In this document: positions 63,837 through 64,000 of the stretch, piece after piece
Layout: every line of letters begins with the position of its first letter
Position numbering within the stretch: position 1 is the first letter of the stretch
Assembly (NCBI RefSeq): GCF_024124665.1
Contig: NZ_JAMXSB010000011.1
Coordinates: forward strand, 1 to 64,000
DNA from: Pleionea sp. CnH1-48
Lineage (GTDB): Bacteria; Pseudomonadota; Gammaproteobacteria; Enterobacterales; Kangiellaceae
DNA length: 64,000 nucleotides
Direction of reading: 5' to 3'
Position numbers and translations under genes: made by a program
Notes under the pieces: model-generated
What the model saw: the letters and a program-made list of their open reading frames with translations, nothing else
Told to the model about the DNA's origin: nothing
The model's database searches: none

Positions 63837-64000
63837 CTAAAGTTGGAGATTTGCCTTAAACTGTTTGCCTATTGCCACCCGTTTTCCGTCTAACAAAAGA
63901 ATCTCATCACCTTCGATATAATTGATATGTGCTCGATTAACGATAAATGACTTGTGGATACGAACAAAATAGCCAGGCAACTCGCTTTCAAAACTGGATA
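63837..64000 (-). CDS. LytTR-domain response regulator, C-terminal part (cut by window edge)
   Basis: On the minus strand the frame from the window edge reads S-S-F-E-S-E-L-P-G-Y-F-V-R-I-H-K-S-F-I-V-N, then R-A-H-I-N-Y-I, L-L-L-D-G-K-R-V-A-I-G-K-Q-F-K and a stop at 63837. This is the second half of a LytTR DNA-binding domain, as in LytR/AgrA-type regulators. The receiver domain and the start lie beyond 64,000. Confidence 0.9.
   Translation of the reverse strand, partial: SSFESELPGYFVRIHKSFIVNRAHINYIEGDEILLLDGKRVAIGKQFKANLQL

Overview
The window looks like chromosome of a moderately low-GC marine-type gammaproteobacterium. mfd-csiV, miaE, yeaC, an FMN-riboswitch-controlled ribB, gltX next to tRNA-Val, ZIP-like, MscS-like and MCP genes, and several large secreted Ca2+- or Zn2+-binding proteins fit a Kangiella/Aliikangiella/Pleionea-like lineage. 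That placement is inference from gene content; no rRNA is present. No CRISPR array, transposase or complete prophage was found.

Layout. 1-2,200: edge of a prophage or phage remnant on the minus strand (holin-like, HNH nuclease, a frameshifted coiled-coil membrane protein, a 5'-truncated ORF). 2,200-12,300: yeaC and a lysine-ketoglutarate-reductase-type saccharopine dehydrogenase, miaE, an unrecognised 438-aa protein, then mfd-csiV-saccharopine dehydrogenase-EF-hand protein. 12,500-19,100: secreted phospholipase C-like/coiled-coil protein, secreted M11-type metalloprotease, Sel1, DUF4826 and gamma-carbonic anhydrase genes. 19,100-24,900: a structured attC-like intergenic element, an aminoadipate-semialdehyde-type aldehyde dehydrogenase, a leucine-type dehydrogenase, ribB with its riboswitch, and three copies of a 441-bp MITE-like repeat (one truncated). 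24,900-38,100: nucleotidyltransferase, OsmC, a 1438-aa surface protein (MAM-like, thrombospondin type 3, beta-helix), MscS, MCP, M23 peptidase, EamA transporter and an exported methyltransferase. 38,100-45,200: gltX, a duplicated tRNA-Val(TAC) unit, penicillin acylase-like hydrolase, FAD-linked 2-hydroxyacid dehydrogenase and ZIP-like transporter. 45,200-52,550: a MacAB-like export operon followed by a sigma-54 two-component system, with candidate enhancer palindromes and a -24/-12 promoter upstream. 52,550-64,000: a MerR regulator divergent from an unusual sigma-70-family factor, a YEATS-associated-type membrane protein, GlxA-like regulator/isochorismatase pair, zinc-ribbon/TM2/pilin fusion, secreted serine protease, LysR with a divergent membrane protein, a beta-propeller lipoprotein and the end of a LytTR regulator.

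How genes work together. The separately encoded LKR-type and SDH-type enzymes plus the ALDH7-type dehydrogenase could convert lysine through saccharopine and aminoadipate semialdehyde to 2-aminoadipate. A D-2-hydroxyglutarate-dehydrogenase-like enzyme elsewhere in the window could act further downstream (inference). The two-component system with the export operon is a self-contained envelope-response candidate. Its promoter region carries two 16-bp palindromes 33 bp apart centre to centre, as expected of sigma-54 activator sites. The most novel-looking signals are the MITE-like element with conserved hairpins, the attC-like pseudoknot-capable element at about 19.25 kb, and the export/two-component/enhancer module.
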